Shown: piece after piece, positions 32,866 to 44,925 of the stretch | How positions within the stretch are numbered: position 1 is the stretch's first letter | How the letters are laid out: every line of letters starts with the position of its first letter | Origin: Dipteris shenzhenensis | Taxonomy: Eukaryota > Polypodiophyta > Polypodiopsida > Gleicheniales | DNA length: 64,000 nt | Strand: one strand, 5' to 3' | NCBI GenBank assembly: GCA_047967505.1 | Contig: CM106540.1 | Notes under the pieces: model-generated | The model's database searches: none | The model's input: only the letters and a program-made list of their open reading frames with translations | What the model was told of the DNA's origin: nothing | Position numbers and translations under genes: made by a program

Positions 32866-34661
32866 TAGGTTTAGCTCTCCTAGTTTAGCTCATTAGTAGT
32901 TCACTAGGATTGCTTCCATTCCTAGATTAGTTGTAGGCATGTCTTAGGAGCTCATGAGTTCTCCTAGGTTAGTTTTAGTTTTAGTTTTAGGTTGAAAACA
33001 AATTTCCATCCCTAGAGAGAGAAAATTTCCGTCCATTTTGATTCCTTCCATTGCATTGGGGGAATTCTGTCATTGAGAGAGATTTGAGAGAAAGAGAGCG
33101 TCATTCTTTCTTTTGAGATAGAGTCTTGTCTGTGAGAGAGAGTTCATTTGGAGGAATTCTACACCATGAATAGAGCATTGTGTGAGAGAGAAAAAGAGAG
33201 ACCTGCAAGCAAGCAATAAGCAAGGCCAAGCAAGCAGTAAGGAGATCACAGAGCGGCCCAAAGCAACTCGAAAGCACTGTGCCTCAGCCAAGCTCTACAA
33301 ACAAGCTCCCTTCAATGACTACTTCTCCATCAAAGAGCTCTACTTGCAACTCCCAACGATCAAATGCCTTCTCAAGCTCCTATCTACAGTGCGACTCTAT
33401 CTACCATTATAGCCTTATCAATGGGCTCGCAGTGCTTCCATTCGACAGCTCTAGAGAGGTGCTCCTATCTCCTAATGACCAGCTACGGCCTCCATAGCCT
33501 CCCTCAATGACCACAGCTTCAGCGCCATCCAAGAGCCCTCGACAAGCCTTTACAGACACTGCAAGCCACCTACACGTGACAAGCAGCCACGACACATGAC
33601 AATGATGAGCAGCCACAACATAGAAGCAAATAGCCAGTCGCACGGCTCATTGGCTTGTTCCTTCAAACAGCGCAGCCAGCGGTGGCTGCTCTTGCTCCAA
33701 GCTTCCCTTCAAATCCCACCAATGGCTCCGTCTCTAGCACTAAGTCTTCATCAATTGGTTTCTCCTATGGCTCACTGCAGAGGATTTGTAGACACGATAC
33801 GAAGCATCAACCTTTAGCCACGTTCCCTACCTTCACGCTCTTCTCCAATGTAGTTCTTTGAAGCCAAGAAATGTTCTAATGTCTAACCTTAGGACACGTG
33901 GCAAGGTGAAGATAAGACTTTACTATTGTTAAATTTAACTCTACCTTGGTCAATGGTTAAGTAAACCCAAGTTTGGTCAACTCAACCCACTCTAACCATG
34001 GTTAGATTTAAGTTAAAGGTTAGTTAAGTGCCACCTAAGCACAGAGTCCCTTGCTAAGCATAGTATGGAATTCAGCATGTGAATCCTTGTGCCATAGTAG
34101 CAAAGGCCTCCTCTTCTTCACAAAAATTCGACAAGCCATAACTTCCAATCCAGGAAGAATTTGGCCATGCTCCAAAAAGGAAAAGTGGTCATCTTTTCAA
34201 AATCTACATGGCTGTCAAGTAATAATCATTGTATGCAATTAGACACTGCCAAAAATCAATTGGTAAGACCTTTGCAACAAATGGAAAAGCAAAGCATGAA
34301 TGCACACATCATTGTCATAAGCATGCCAAAAGCACAAGTGCATGAGATGACCATAGCACGAAGCATGGCATCCACACATAAAGCATCAAGGCACATGGAA
34401 AAACAAAGCATCATGCATGAAGCGACACAAGGAAGAAGTTTGCAGATTGAAGAATCAACAAGTCAACTACATGGAGTCATCATCAAGCCATGAGCAGAAT
34501 GACAGGAACAACATGTATTGAAAATCAAAAACCTTGACAACCCTGCCTATATTTTGTAAATCAAACCTAACCACCTGAGAGTAGCCATGTAGGCACCCAG
34601 CGGAGGATTTGATCTTGTAACTCACATCTGACCACCTTGCAGTAGCGAAAGGATCATGGCA
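32866..34661 (+). other. Interior of element E, noncoding
   Basis: No retroelement domain in any frame. The first part is rich in 'gagagag' words, and the middle has Ala/Ser-coding accidental ORFs. 34020-34260 is leader sequence shared with H. After about 34265, where H begins gag, E holds unrelated noncoding DNA. Confidence 0.8.
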
Positions 34662-34672
34662 CCAAGGGGAGG
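34662..34672 (+). promoter_or_regulatory. Polypurine tract of element E
   Basis: ccaaggggagg touching the 3' LTR. Confidence 0.75.
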
Positions 34673-34997
34673 TGTTGAGAGTTGTGGTGCCATGAGCACA
34701 TGTAGAGCAAAGGTATGAGCAAAGGGCAAGCTGCCACATGGCATGGAGGAGATAACCCACATGTGAGCAAGCAAATGGATGTGAGTACCCTCACCTATAA
34801 AAGGGAGGTTCATTTGAACTAATATAAATAAAGCACTTTGCACTATCTCAAGATTCTCTTTATGAGTCCAAGCTAATTTATCTTGGAACCTAATTGACTC
34901 GAGGTACATGTCATGAGCACTCTCTTCATCATGTTTCCACACAGTTTTCATCCACCTTAGAGTGCTCCATAGATCCTGAGGTACACATGTTTTGTCA
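34673..34997 (+). repeat. 3' LTR of element E
   Basis: TATAAAAG at 34796-34803. Followed by the tgcca duplication at 34998-35002. Confidence 0.93.
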
Positions 34998-35095
34998 TGC
35001 CAATATTGGCACTTCCTCTGAAGGAGGCCAAAAGGTGGTCATGGGTAAATTTGCAATGAAAATGGGTCACCCCCCCCCCAACCCCCCCTCTCTTG

Positions 35096-38000
35096 GAGGG
35101 ATTTAGTAATATGAGGTATATCGAACATTGACACTGCATATACTCGAAGGGATATGGGAGTCCTCGGTTATTAATGGTCTAAGGAAGACACTGACTATAT
35201 GGCATGCGATCGTTGCATGAACAACCGTGGAGTGCTAGTTGAGGTAATGGGCAGTATTGGTGAACTTCTGTGACTTCGAAGAGTGTGATCATAGCTTTAA
35301 AGCATTCTTACACTGGTCGTATATCAAAGGGCTTGGGATCCCTTTATAGTCTTGGCATGACGCCACCAGTCCCATAACAATCTTGGCACATGTTATGTGA
35401 AAGTTTATTAGCTCCAAGTTGGCTACTCAGCATTGTAAGGAACATTGATTACAAACTTCACGCTATGGAAGTTGAACAAGTAGAGTTGTTGGTTTAGGAG
35501 TGCCAGTATCGCAACACTCTTTGATGTGTTGTTCATTGCAGTGCTCACCTTACTCCTTACATAGCTATATATACAAAAACTCGTGACCAGATGAATTCCA
35601 CACTTGTCCATTTAAGCCTGCTCTCATGGAGGAGAAATTGGAGAAGAGAGTGATACCTTGTTACACTACTAGAGAGATGCCCCCCTCTCCCTCTTGGAAG
35701 AGTCCAGCCCATGATGGTGTTGAGACAAAATATGAGAGGGCTGCGTGCTCTAATGGATGGGTGAAATTAATCGTTATGTGATGCTACGAGGCGTGAGCTC
35801 TGAGAAACGTAGCGATTTGTTTTAGGAACTTTATGCTTGATGGATCTTGTCACCTTACGATGGTGGTGTTTAAACACTTTAACAGACGAGCTCTAAAATG
35901 AGATGGGAAGCACGGCCCCCATCGATGATACTTAAAGACATGTTACGTGTTTGCGGTGCCACTCATGTGTTAAGAGGTGCTGTAGATAGTACCAAAACTT
36001 TCCTTTTTACTTGTCTACCTCCCTTAAGAAGTCCCATGGTAGGATGGCTGCTAGAGTGAGCATTGCATGGGACTGGTCACTGTTTTAAGATGATTTTTTG
36101 TAACTTTTGGTGTTATCTGTCCTAGCGTGTTTGGCTCCATCTTACATGTTTTGTGATATGGCGAGCAGGAGGTTGAACACTGGTGTTCAAACATTGGCCT
36201 TGATGTGAAAACTTACCCCTAGTTCATTTTTGGCTTCATGCTTAGAAGTATTTTCTGGAAATGATAAGTGCAGATTATCTAAAAACCCTCTATTACTGTT
36301 TTGCCAAGCTGTTCCACACCTGAAAGTGAGAAAAATATAGAGATATGTCTCAAGGGACCCTCGATCCCTAGTGTGGCTATTCTGAGCAGTTGTATAGGAT
36401 TTGTTTCCAAACATAGTTTCTACTAGATTCATAGACTTGTTGGTCTTGGCGATCCTTGACCTTGGATGTATTACCCTCCTTTACATCATTAAGCTTGTTG
36501 TCACGCTATCCTTGTCTGCAATGGGAGATCCGTTTCGTCTTTCTACTTTATAGAAATGAGGGTGTACAATGCTGAATGGAGTGAGGAGTTCCCACATGCT
36601 CCAACGTGTCCTACTTGCTTTAATTTGTAGTTTTATAGTAACTAGATAAAAAGGAACGGTGCATAACACATGGTTTTCACTCACTAGTGGGCTGGTTAGA
36701 AATATGATTAGTTCTTTAAATAGGTCTAGTTCATATTTGAAAGTGTAATAAGTACAATAATGACCTGAAGACTTCACACACCATGCTCGAATCTATCCCT
36801 TGGTGATATTCACACTTCTGGCTTGTGAATGGACGTAAAGGTAATAAGAAGCCCGCATTAGATTAATTTTGATGCAAAAAAGTAAGCATGTAGATTGGTC
36901 TTTTCTTGCATTAACCTGCAACTAGGAATGGGCATGTGTTGTTGGACGAGACTGGGGTTTGACCTTGGCAGACTTACTATCTCAAGAAGAAGTTAGAAAG
37001 TTTATAAATAAAGGACCTCGATATCAGCAGAGAACGGCAAGACCTACATGGTGTAATAAGGGCCATATGCCTATATGTAGGTGTTATTTAAAAGAGTGGA
37101 TGGTTAATGTTATGAAATCAACAAAGAATGTTTAGTTATGGAAGATCATTGCTATATATTATAGAAGATATGGCTGTTTGGTCACTTATTCTACTTGCTA
37201 ATTGGAAAAAAACTGGTAGAATATTGTTATCCTTGGTGGAAACTGTAGAATAAAGGTAGAGTGACAAGGATAATTTATTGTTGTCTTGTATTTATGACAA
37301 ATTGTCTAAGACAACATATTTGAAACACTATATACAATTTTATATGGATTTCTTAGTGTAAAGAAGAAGATCTCAGGAGCTGCTAGGTGGTTTTAGATGA
37401 ATTTTATGGAATGACATGGATAATAATTATGCAGGGGTTGTGAAGCCTTCCTTCCCGTGGAATACTAACTATTAGTTATTTTCTTTGGATGGTGGCACAT
37501 GAGTCCCTGTACTTCTTTGCAAGATTCTTTGAAGACCCCTAGGGTGGCTCTAGTCCAGTGGGACAAATAAAGAACAATGGCATGGGCGCTTTTGTCATTG
37601 GGACAAGAGATGGACTTATATGATACCTTGATCTTGGTGGAAGGCCCATAGTGGGATTCCCTTGTTTTTTTTTTTGAACGTATAGTAAAAAATTGTTTTA
37701 CTATCAAGATGTTTATAGTTTTGGGGTGATTTCATATAAGTAGAATGATAATTAAAAGATATGAACTATAGGATCCTTGCCTAACATTTTTGATACAAAC
37801 AAAAGAAGAAACTTAATGACATGAAATTTTGTAGTTGATATTCAGGTAGGTACTTGCTTTGATAAGAGACATGTTCTTTGAACATAGGTGGATTAGGTTG
37901 CAATTAGAAAATTCATGTTCCCCTTGCTGATAAATTAATATGAAAAACATTGAGATAGTGGTGGTTTCTACTTTGAATTGGATGTAGCTGCATGCCCCTA

Positions 38001-38501
38001 CAACTTTGTGATTGTTTATATAATGAGAAGGATATATGAAAAATGGATTGGAGGTTGAAAACTTTGTGTTTGTGGATTTAGTAGTAGTTAGGAAAAACAC
38101 ATACAAGTCACACCACCCTTGTTAAGCACCTTGCTCGTGCCTGCAAGGGAGTGATGATACTGCTTATTTATGAAAAACCATACCCAAAAATTGCATTTGG
38201 GGCTTTCTCTAGAAATTCTTTTTTGGGTTGATGACTCTTTTCAAAAAACGGGCATTTAGAGATGACAAAAATCTCTGGATGGTGGACTTGAATGATTTTA
38301 TGGTTGTAGCATCTTTCTTCCTGCATCAAGATTGAAGGGGGCTTGGTTATGTGGAACCCCTCCCTCCCCCCTCGTTGGGTTGCCAAGCTGTCTTGTCTAT
38401 GTTCAAAAAGAAAGTCCATGAGACTATCATAGCCTTGGACACACATGAATTAAGTGACCACCCGGAATCCATAAAGCTGTTACTGACGTAGTTGTCATTC
38501 A
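35096..38501 (+). other. 5' region of Penelope-like copy 1
   Basis: Conserved between three copies over 1-3 kb, so it is part of the element. Two stretches read weakly as protein in + frame (for example RKFINKGPRYQQ... near 36990-37110, and YFFARFFEDP, VIGTRDGLI near 37500-37620), with stops. The same stretches read in copy 3 with fewer stops. I do not recognise the product. 37805-38404 is absent from copy 2. Confidence 0.45.
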
Positions 38502-39173
38502 ATGATTGGTGTCGAATATTGGTTTTTGGCAAGGGTAACATTAAGAAGACCTTATCCCTTATCAAAAATAGTTGTCAAAGAATTTAAAACAATGGACGAA
38601 GACAATACTGTCCTAATGGGCTATGCTGAGAAATCACCTAACATAGTGAGAAATCTGTTTGTGTATTCCAACTTACCACCTCTAGCGGGTCCATTGTCTC
38701 GAGATAATTTAGGACTAAAATGCTTTCCACTTCCTGAGACAACTTCCAATGTTTTACAACATAGCTTTTGCGATATGGAGGGGTTGTCAAATGAAGAGAG
38801 GGAAGAAATATACTTAGACCAGCTTATGACTACCACAATCACCCCTAAGAAAAACTCCTCACATACCTACACAAACCCCTTTTTCCCACCTTGGGTATTG
38901 GAAGCAAAATTGATGGCATATGATAATAAAACTTGGGAAATGCATGATATGAACATGTTGGCACCGTTTGCCTCGGATACTTGGCTGTTTTTGGTAGACT
39001 TAGTGGCGACTGAAAGAAATTTCAAGGCTGAAGCAAAGAGAGTAGCATATCATTTTCAAATCAGCATAGTATACAACTACCCACTAGCAAGTTTCTTTCC
39101 CATGTCAGCATTTGCCACGAGGAGATGTGCATCACCCGTAGGAGTCCTTAGAAGATGCAAAAGCAAAAAATAA
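38502..39173 (+). pseudogene. Penelope-like ORF N-terminal part, copy 1
   Basis: 223 open codons that start at ATG MIGVEYWFLARVTLRRPYPL. No catalytic motif is recognised. Notable pieces are LGLKCFPLPETTSNV, EEREEIYLDQLMTTT, PFFPPWVLEAKLMAYDNKTW and FASDTWLFLVDLVATERNFK. Copy 2 shares the first 60 codons and then lacks about 440 bp. It sits 1.2 kb upstream of RT in the same direction, so it is probably the N-terminal domain of the element protein or a separate first ORF. Function unknown. Confidence 0.5.
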
Positions 39174-40356
39174 AAAACTGAGAGGAGGAGGGCCAAATAG
39201 TTAAATGATATCTTCAATGTTGGACACCCTTACTTGAAATGCAGATGTGTGGAAGAGTGCATTGATTGTAAGGCCCAACCATTGTGGTTTGACAATGCAA
39301 TATGGCTCATTGTTGCTGACAACCTCCCTTCCTTTTCTCCCAATTGCCCCTTGAAAGCTACGATCAACTCCTTTTGACTCTTTATGAAGAACAACAACAT
39401 GGTGCTATTCTACAAAGCATCACTCAGTTTCTACTACATAAGATTTTTGGGTTTTGATGGCTGTCAAGAATCTAAAAAAGAACCTGTAAGCCCCTTTACT
39501 CCCACAGCCATCCTCTGGTGTCATATACTATGGGGAGCTAATGTTGAGGTCACTGGAGGCACAACGATTGAGATCCTTTTGACCTAAAAAAAGAGCTAGG
39601 CTTGATGGCTACATGGTAACAACATGTGATCATGTACATGTCGCTGCATACACCCAGAGAATGCAAGGAGCTAGAAGATTTATTGATTGGCAGACGTCCT
39701 CAGAAAGTTCAGTCCATTTAACCAGCCTAGAGTCATAGGTAAGAACTATGAAATTACTAAGAGGAGGCAAGACAATCTATAACACAAGCATAAAGAATGG
39801 TAACCTCCCTGTGCACCATTTGTTATATGATGACAAGGGTTGATGAAACTAAAAGGTATGTTTGATTTTTCAAAGACATTTATCCTTGATGCCACATGGG
39901 AGACTCACATTGGAATGTAATAGAAGTGTCCCAAACTTATTTATTCATCTGTTGTTTGATAATCCCTTAGTGGAGATGTTATCCATAAAAGAATTGATTG
40001 CTGAATTTTTCAAAGAATGGGACTACAAGTAGGAAATCACTTTATTGGGGACGAATTATCCTTTGCTTGGGAAATTTCATAAACCGTTATCAACAATACT
40101 CTGCAAATCGGAACTAACATTCATGGAAATGTAAATAATAGCTGCTGCAATTGTTATTCGAAGGATCTTGCTGGTTTCATAAATTAAAAGTGGGGTCATG
40201 TAGTGACACTTGATCATAATTGTAAAAGTGAAGGCTTTTACAAAAAGAAATTTAGAAGGGGTTAAACCATATTGTCCGATGAAGCTATAGCATTGAGGGG
40301 GCATTGTACAAGCATTATGAGAAGTATGGTACAAATTAGAATCACTTTGTACAACC
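39174..40356 (+). pseudogene. Penelope-like ORF middle part, copy 1, many stops
   Basis: Matches copy 2 minus strand 59130-60340. Short conserved pieces read as CRCVEECIDCKAQPLWFDHA (copy 2, about 60190-60250) and LYDDKG. No known domain identified. Confidence 0.45.
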
Positions 40357-40866
40357 ATGACAATCCCCTTTGGATATTTGGAACAACACTTTGTTAACTT
40401 CAGCAGAGATAAGATATACAATGTAGCTCTAAAAAGGATGAAGAACTACAAGGAGGTCCCTTTAACCACGGAATGTGCAGATGTCATTGAGGAGATTGAA
40501 CATCTTAAATCATGCTTACTTATTACTTCTATAGATAAGGTGTCAAACACACAAGATTTTATGTGTAGGAGCTTTTTATTTACCCAAGGGGAAAGATTGA
40601 GCAGCAATGACTTCCAACTTGTGAAGGACCCACTTATCCTCGACCAAATGGCTAGAGAGATAAATCACTTTGACTTACACTTCTCACTACATTCATTGAC
40701 ATTACCTTATTTAATGGCCACTTACAAGGCCCACAAAGAGGCATTCCATTGGATCACCAATACCCATTCATGTGTATTTTCGAAAATCTCTTCAACTATG
40801 ACATTGATCTTACAAGTGTGTATGGACTCGATTATGAGATTTGCTAGTGATCTCCAAAAAGAGATT
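40357..40866 (+). pseudogene. Penelope-like reverse transcriptase N-terminal part, copy 1
   Basis: 170 open codons. The block SLTLPYLMATYKAHKEAFHW followed by ITNTHSCVFSKISSTMTLIL resembles the K-x-H-K motif and following strand at the start of Penelope-like and related RTs. The rest (EIEHLKSCLLITSIDKVSNT and following) fits the preceding helical region. A stop after ASDLQKEI ends it. RT catalytic Asp boxes lie further downstream and are missing in this copy. Confidence 0.55.
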
Positions 40867-41183
40867 TGAAATATCTCAGGGATCCTTACTTGCACATTTT
40901 GGATCATTAATTCAATTTATAAAGTCAAGCTTAACTTACCCAATAGGATTCATTCTGTGTTCACAAGCTGACATTGGGAAGTGTTATAACAATATCCCAT
41001 TGGAGGGGGAATGGGGCCTCAACAAGGCAATGAAACCGTGTAATCACATGCACATTTGAAAAACAAGACCAGCAGTACATTTGTGTTCACTGTGATAGGA
41101 AGAAGGTTACATGGATAGATAGGGAGGCTCAAGGAGGGATCTACCTGACACTTGAGAAATGCATTGAATTTAATGATTGGCTA
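40867..41183 (+). pseudogene. Penelope-like reverse transcriptase palm start, copy 1
   Basis: Decayed. QADIGKCYNNIPLEGEWGLN (about 40960) reads as the first palm motif of RT (D-x3-F/Y-N-I), carrying the first catalytic Asp. VITCTFEKQDQQYICVHCDR and GGIYLTLEKCIEFNDW follow to 41183. Confidence 0.55.
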
Positions 41184-41196
41184 CATGAGGCTGAGT

Positions 41197-41270
41197 ACAA
41201 AAAGCCCATCAAAATACCTGCTATTTGTCTAAACACTTCTCCTCCTAAACAAATATGCACATTTCCATCC
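41197..41270 (-). repeat. Inverted Penelope-like fragment at the Copia B junction
   Basis: This piece (gagtacaaaaagcccatc ... gcacatttcc) equals the + strand of copy 2 at 58223-58297, which is the antisense of RT. Relative to the rest of copy 1 it is therefore flipped. It joins Copia B at about 41270. Confidence 0.7.
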
Positions 41271-41990
41271 CTTTGATGCAGCCATAGCATTGACTACTCT
41301 TACGGTTGCCATCCTTGCAACCAGGATGAATGTTTCTTCATAATCAATGCCATATGTTTGTGCATACCCCTTGACAACTAATCTTGCCTTGTATCAATTC
41401 ACAGAACCATCTGCATTGTGCTTCACCTTATAAACCCACTTACAGCCAATTGCATTCTTATCTTTAGGCAAAGGCACCAATTCCCATGTAGCATTTGCTT
41501 CCAAGGCATCCATTTCTTCATCCATGGCTTTCTCCCCTTTTTCTTTTCCCATGGCTTGCTCAAAAGAAGTGGGTTCTAGTTCCTGTATCACTTGACCATA
41601 TAGGCATAGTGAATGGCTGTAAATCCATCATATTTTAGCCTATCCGTAGGATACCTAGCTTTGGTAGACCTGCACAAAATAGGCTCACTTCTAGGTGCTC
41701 TCAAAACATCCCTAGTCTTCCTTACTCCAGTTGTAACAATAGAAGGAATACCCAACTCATCATCAATGCTCTATTCTGAGACACTGGATTCACCATCCAC
41801 ATAAGAGTGACCTGCATTCACATCAAACATGGGCTGATCTACCTTCTCTTTTCCTTTTCATGATACCTACATACCACTATCTGCATTGCTTTGAGGAGAT
41901 TCTCCTGATCTCAATCTACCTGTCCATGGTGAAGTATGTGAACCACTACTAGAGGACATTATAGGTCCACTAATCCACTAATATTTTGTG
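41271..41990 (-). pseudogene. pol: Copia B RT N-terminal part and linker
   Basis: Reads [40 protein letters not shown] and, past a stop, [20 protein letters not shown]. It ends before MDVKNAFLHG. The sequence is very close to Copia C at 62967-63670. Confidence 0.85.
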
Positions 41991-42935
41991 ATTGCTGTTG
42001 TGAATTCTATGCAGCATTACCATTTTGTGCATCTATATCATCAATCACATTTACTGGTTTATACTAGCAGCTCATCTCATCAAAAACAACATCTCTCCTC
42101 ACTGTAAACTTATGAGTAGCAGGGTTATAGCATCTATACCCTTTCTGCTATAGAGAATAACCAATAAAGATGCACTTCTCAGCTTTTGGATCCAACTTGG
42201 ACCTCAACTCATCTGGCACATGAACATAGGCAATGCAACCAAAAATTTTCAAATGAGAAATATCTGGTTTCCTACCAGTATACATCTCCTCTGGCGTCAT
42301 GCCATGTATTGCTGTAGTGGGAGTCTTGTTCATTATGTAAACTGCTATAGCAACTGCTTTAGCCCAATAATAATCTAGTATCTTTCTCATTTAGCATGGC
42401 CCGAGATACCTCTCCAATATGCCTATTTTTCCTTTCTGCAAGTCCATTTTGCTATGGGCTATGACTGCATGAATATTGCTGCTTTATGCCATGCTCCTAT
42501 AGGAACCTTGCAAACTCATTTGAGAGGTACTCTTCCCCTCCATCTGACCTTAGGCATTTTATTTGCAGGCCTGTTTCTTTTTCAACCATATCTTTAAAAG
42601 CTTTGAAATTCCCAAACACTTCACTTTTCTTTTTCATAAAATACACCCAAACTTTTCTATTGTAGTCATCAATAAAAGTGACAAAATAATGATAGCCTCC
42701 AATAGATGCAGCTTTAGTAGTCCACACATCAGAGTGGATTAATTCCAATGGCTTCTTACTCTCTTGAACATGCCTAGGAAATGGTTTCCTTGCCTATTTT
42801 CCAAATTGATAGGCTTCACATACCTTATGCATTTTTGCAACCTTGAATTTAGGCAATCCTGTAACAATATTTTGGGCCTGCATTGATTTAAGTTGCTGTA
42901 CATTAACATGACCAATGCGTTTATGCCAGATATAA
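41991..42935 (-). pseudogene. pol: Copia B integrase, broken
   Basis: Segments: QKLIHSDVWTTKAASIGGYH-type core (first Asp, about 42740), LRSDGGEEYLSNEF (second Asp, about 42540), a KIGRIGEVSRAMLNERY-like stretch with frameshift near 42400, then YWAKAVAIAVYIMNKTPTTA and KIFGCIAYVHVPDELRSKLD. Several frames are needed to read it. Confidence 0.82.
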
Positions 42936-43652
42936 ATATCTGCAACTAGTCCCATGTGCAAACATTGTTGCACTCAATTTAGGCATGTCCACATCCAACG
43001 TAAACATCCTACCCTTCTTCTTTCCTCTTGCTCTCAAGCGACCGTTATTTTTCATATCCTCAACAAAGCATCCATGAGGATTAAATCTGACGTGCAAGCC
43101 CTGCTCAACCATTTGACCAATAGAAACCAGGTTCTTGGTGATGTTTGGAACATGAAATACATCGGACAGGTATTTCTTTTTCCCATCCTGCATAGACAAA
43201 TGAATTTTACCAATCTGCATAATAGGATGTGCAGTATCATCACCAGTCTCCACAAATCTTGGTCTTTCCATTTTCCTTGCATGCTGCATCCATTCTGCAT
43301 GACCTGTCATGTGGTGTGACGCACCTGAGTCAACATACCACACATCATTTCTTTCTTCTGCACTTGTCACAGAATTGGTCATGTGCTGCACCATAAACAG
43401 ATGCTCAATTATGTCATCACCCTGTCTACTAGAAGATGCATAATTCCCTTGCTGCAATTTTCCATTCATGATGTCATTTTGCTTTTTATAGTAGTTTTTA
43501 GCCATATGACCCATTTTACCACAATAGTAGCATTCAACATTGCTGTTTGCATTTTGACCTCTCTGCCATCCACCACGGCCTCTTTGGCTCCCCCTGCCTC
43601 TAGAGTTACCACATCCTCCTCCATAGGACTGGTTTTCTTGAGTTTGCTGCAT
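42936..43652 (-). pseudogene. gag-pol: Copia B nucleocapsid and protease
   Basis: 243 open codons: a Gly/Arg-rich stretch, knuckle CYYCGKMGHMAKNYY (last Cys replaced by Tyr), the protease box VWYVDSGASHHMTG and the start of the pre-integrase region. It provides the intact codons that show where A acquired its stops. Confidence 0.85.
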
Positions 43653-44285
43653 ATTCTAATTTCTACCATGGCCTCCAGATCGCCTCGTCTACCTTTGCCT
43701 CTACCTCTTCCAGCATTTGAGTAGAAGACAGTTTCTTTTGAAGTTCCTCCTGAAGAAGACAGTTTCTCTGCTCTTCAAAAATTAGAAGAGCAAACAACTC
43801 CTTAAAATCAAGAAATTTTTCACGGATGGCAATGGATGTCTAGAATTGTGCATAATCCTTTCCTAGACCATTCAAGGTCATAGAAACTAAATCATCATCT
43901 TCCACTGGCGACCCAATGGAAGCAAGTGCATCTGCAATTTTCTTCACCTTCATGTGGTAGTCATTGATGCTCATATTTTCTCTCTGCACATTGTGCAACT
44001 CCTACTTGAGCTACATTTTCCTGGCTTGCGTATTTGTGCTGTACATTTTTGCCAAAGTATCCCATGCCTCCTTTGGCGTACTTGCATCTTGAATATGCAC
44101 AATCATAGAATCCGAAATATTGATAGACAGCCAATACATAACTTTTCTAGCTCTCTCATGCCATCCTTTATATTCCTGCATTTCCTATTGATTGGGAACA
44201 TTAGGAAGAACTGGTTCTTCTTCATTTCCTTTAATGAACTCCCAATAGCCTTTTCCCATAAGGAAATTCGTCATTCTAAACTTTT
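43653..44285 (-). pseudogene. gag: Copia B gag, N-terminus missing
   Basis: Readable on minus with stops: FKELFALLIFEEQRN-type end, a SDSMIVHIQDASTPKEAWDT-type box near 44080-44110, and up to the FRMTNFLMGKGYWEF-type N-terminal box at about 44270. There the match to A stops, then resumes only in scraps (catggaaagttgt, gtcaagatt) to about 44360. Confidence 0.7.
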
Positions 44286-44756
44286 AGGGGAAGTACAATC
44301 CATATGCAAGCATGGAAAGTTGTGCAAAAAAATTTGCACAACAATATGGTCAAGATTATGATGAGAGTTAGGGCACAAACTCCAAATGGCTCAAACATCA
44401 TTGCTACTGCATTTTTACCCAGATACAAAAGGGACAAAGACTCTAATAAAGACTCTCTACAACATCTATGAGCATTGAACCTAATATTACCACAAGAGTT
44501 GATTCAACCACACCTCTCTGGTCAAACTCATTAACATAACTCTCCACACAAGCCATGTCCATGTGAAAAACAAGAAAAAACCACCATCTTCTCATGCAAA
44601 TAGGAGCTAGGTGAACCACCATGTTGGAATCATCATTGCCACCATCCACGTAGTGCCAAATGAGACCCATGCATTAGTCTTACTATATTAGCCAATTAGT
44701 TCTAGGACCACATGTAAACATTGTGCCAATCAAAACTCCATGTATGATATCCAATC
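44286..44756. other. Spacer between Copia B and the LINE, nothing recognised
   Basis: No domain. It could be the original target DNA of the LINE insertion. Confidence 0.4.
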
Positions 44757-44764
44757 ATCAAATT
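44757..44764. repeat. Candidate LINE target duplication (catcaaat), 3' side
   Basis: Same 8 bases as 50458-50465. LINE target duplications are usually 7-20 bp, so the length is acceptable. Confidence 0.5.
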
Positions 44765-44925
44765 TTCTTTTTTTAAATGTGGGTTTATATTAATACAGTG
44801 TCAACTGTATTTACAATAGTAAAAAAAGAGCAACATATCTCCGAGAGCACTGCTCAATATCTGAGCCTATACCAGAAAAAATCTCTTTAGCAGTTGATAT
44901 AGAAGTAGTAGAGATGAAAAGAGAG

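Larger units (their letters stand above)
32531..34997 (+). mobile_element. Non-autonomous LTR retrotransposon E
   Basis: LTRs 32531-32852 and 34673-34997 (322 and 325 bp, TG...CA, about 3% different). The target duplication tgcca is perfect (32526-32530 and 34998-35002). An initiator-Met primer site and a polypurine tract are present. The 1.8-kb interior has no gag, protease, integrase or RT, so it must move with proteins from another element. Part of the interior (34020-34260) matches the leader of gag fragment H at 50780-51045. Size fits a small LARD or large TRIM. Confidence 0.92.
35096..41270 (+). mobile_element. Penelope-like element, copy 1, 3' truncated
   Basis: 35096-38098 matches the reverse complement of 52430-55445 (copy 3). 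36900-37800 and 38405-41183 match the reverse complement of 57600-61382 (copy 2). The shared unit is a long, mostly noncoding 5' region followed by a reverse transcriptase gene. The copy breaks off inside RT at about 41183 with a small inverted piece and then Copia B. The Penelope-like assignment rests on RT motifs best read in copy 2. Confidence 0.6.
41271..44285 (-). mobile_element. Copia element B, truncated at both ends
   Basis: Same family as A and C, closest to C. It contains, in minus orientation, most of gag, protease, integrase and the start of RT. It ends inside RT at the left (no RNase H or 3' LTR) and inside gag at the right (no 5' LTR or primer site). Numerous stops and frameshifts. 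Confidence 0.88.

Noticed and set aside
38682-39115. Intron in the Penelope-like gene
   Set aside because: The segment missing from copy 2 has ccac microhomology, not GT...AG ends.
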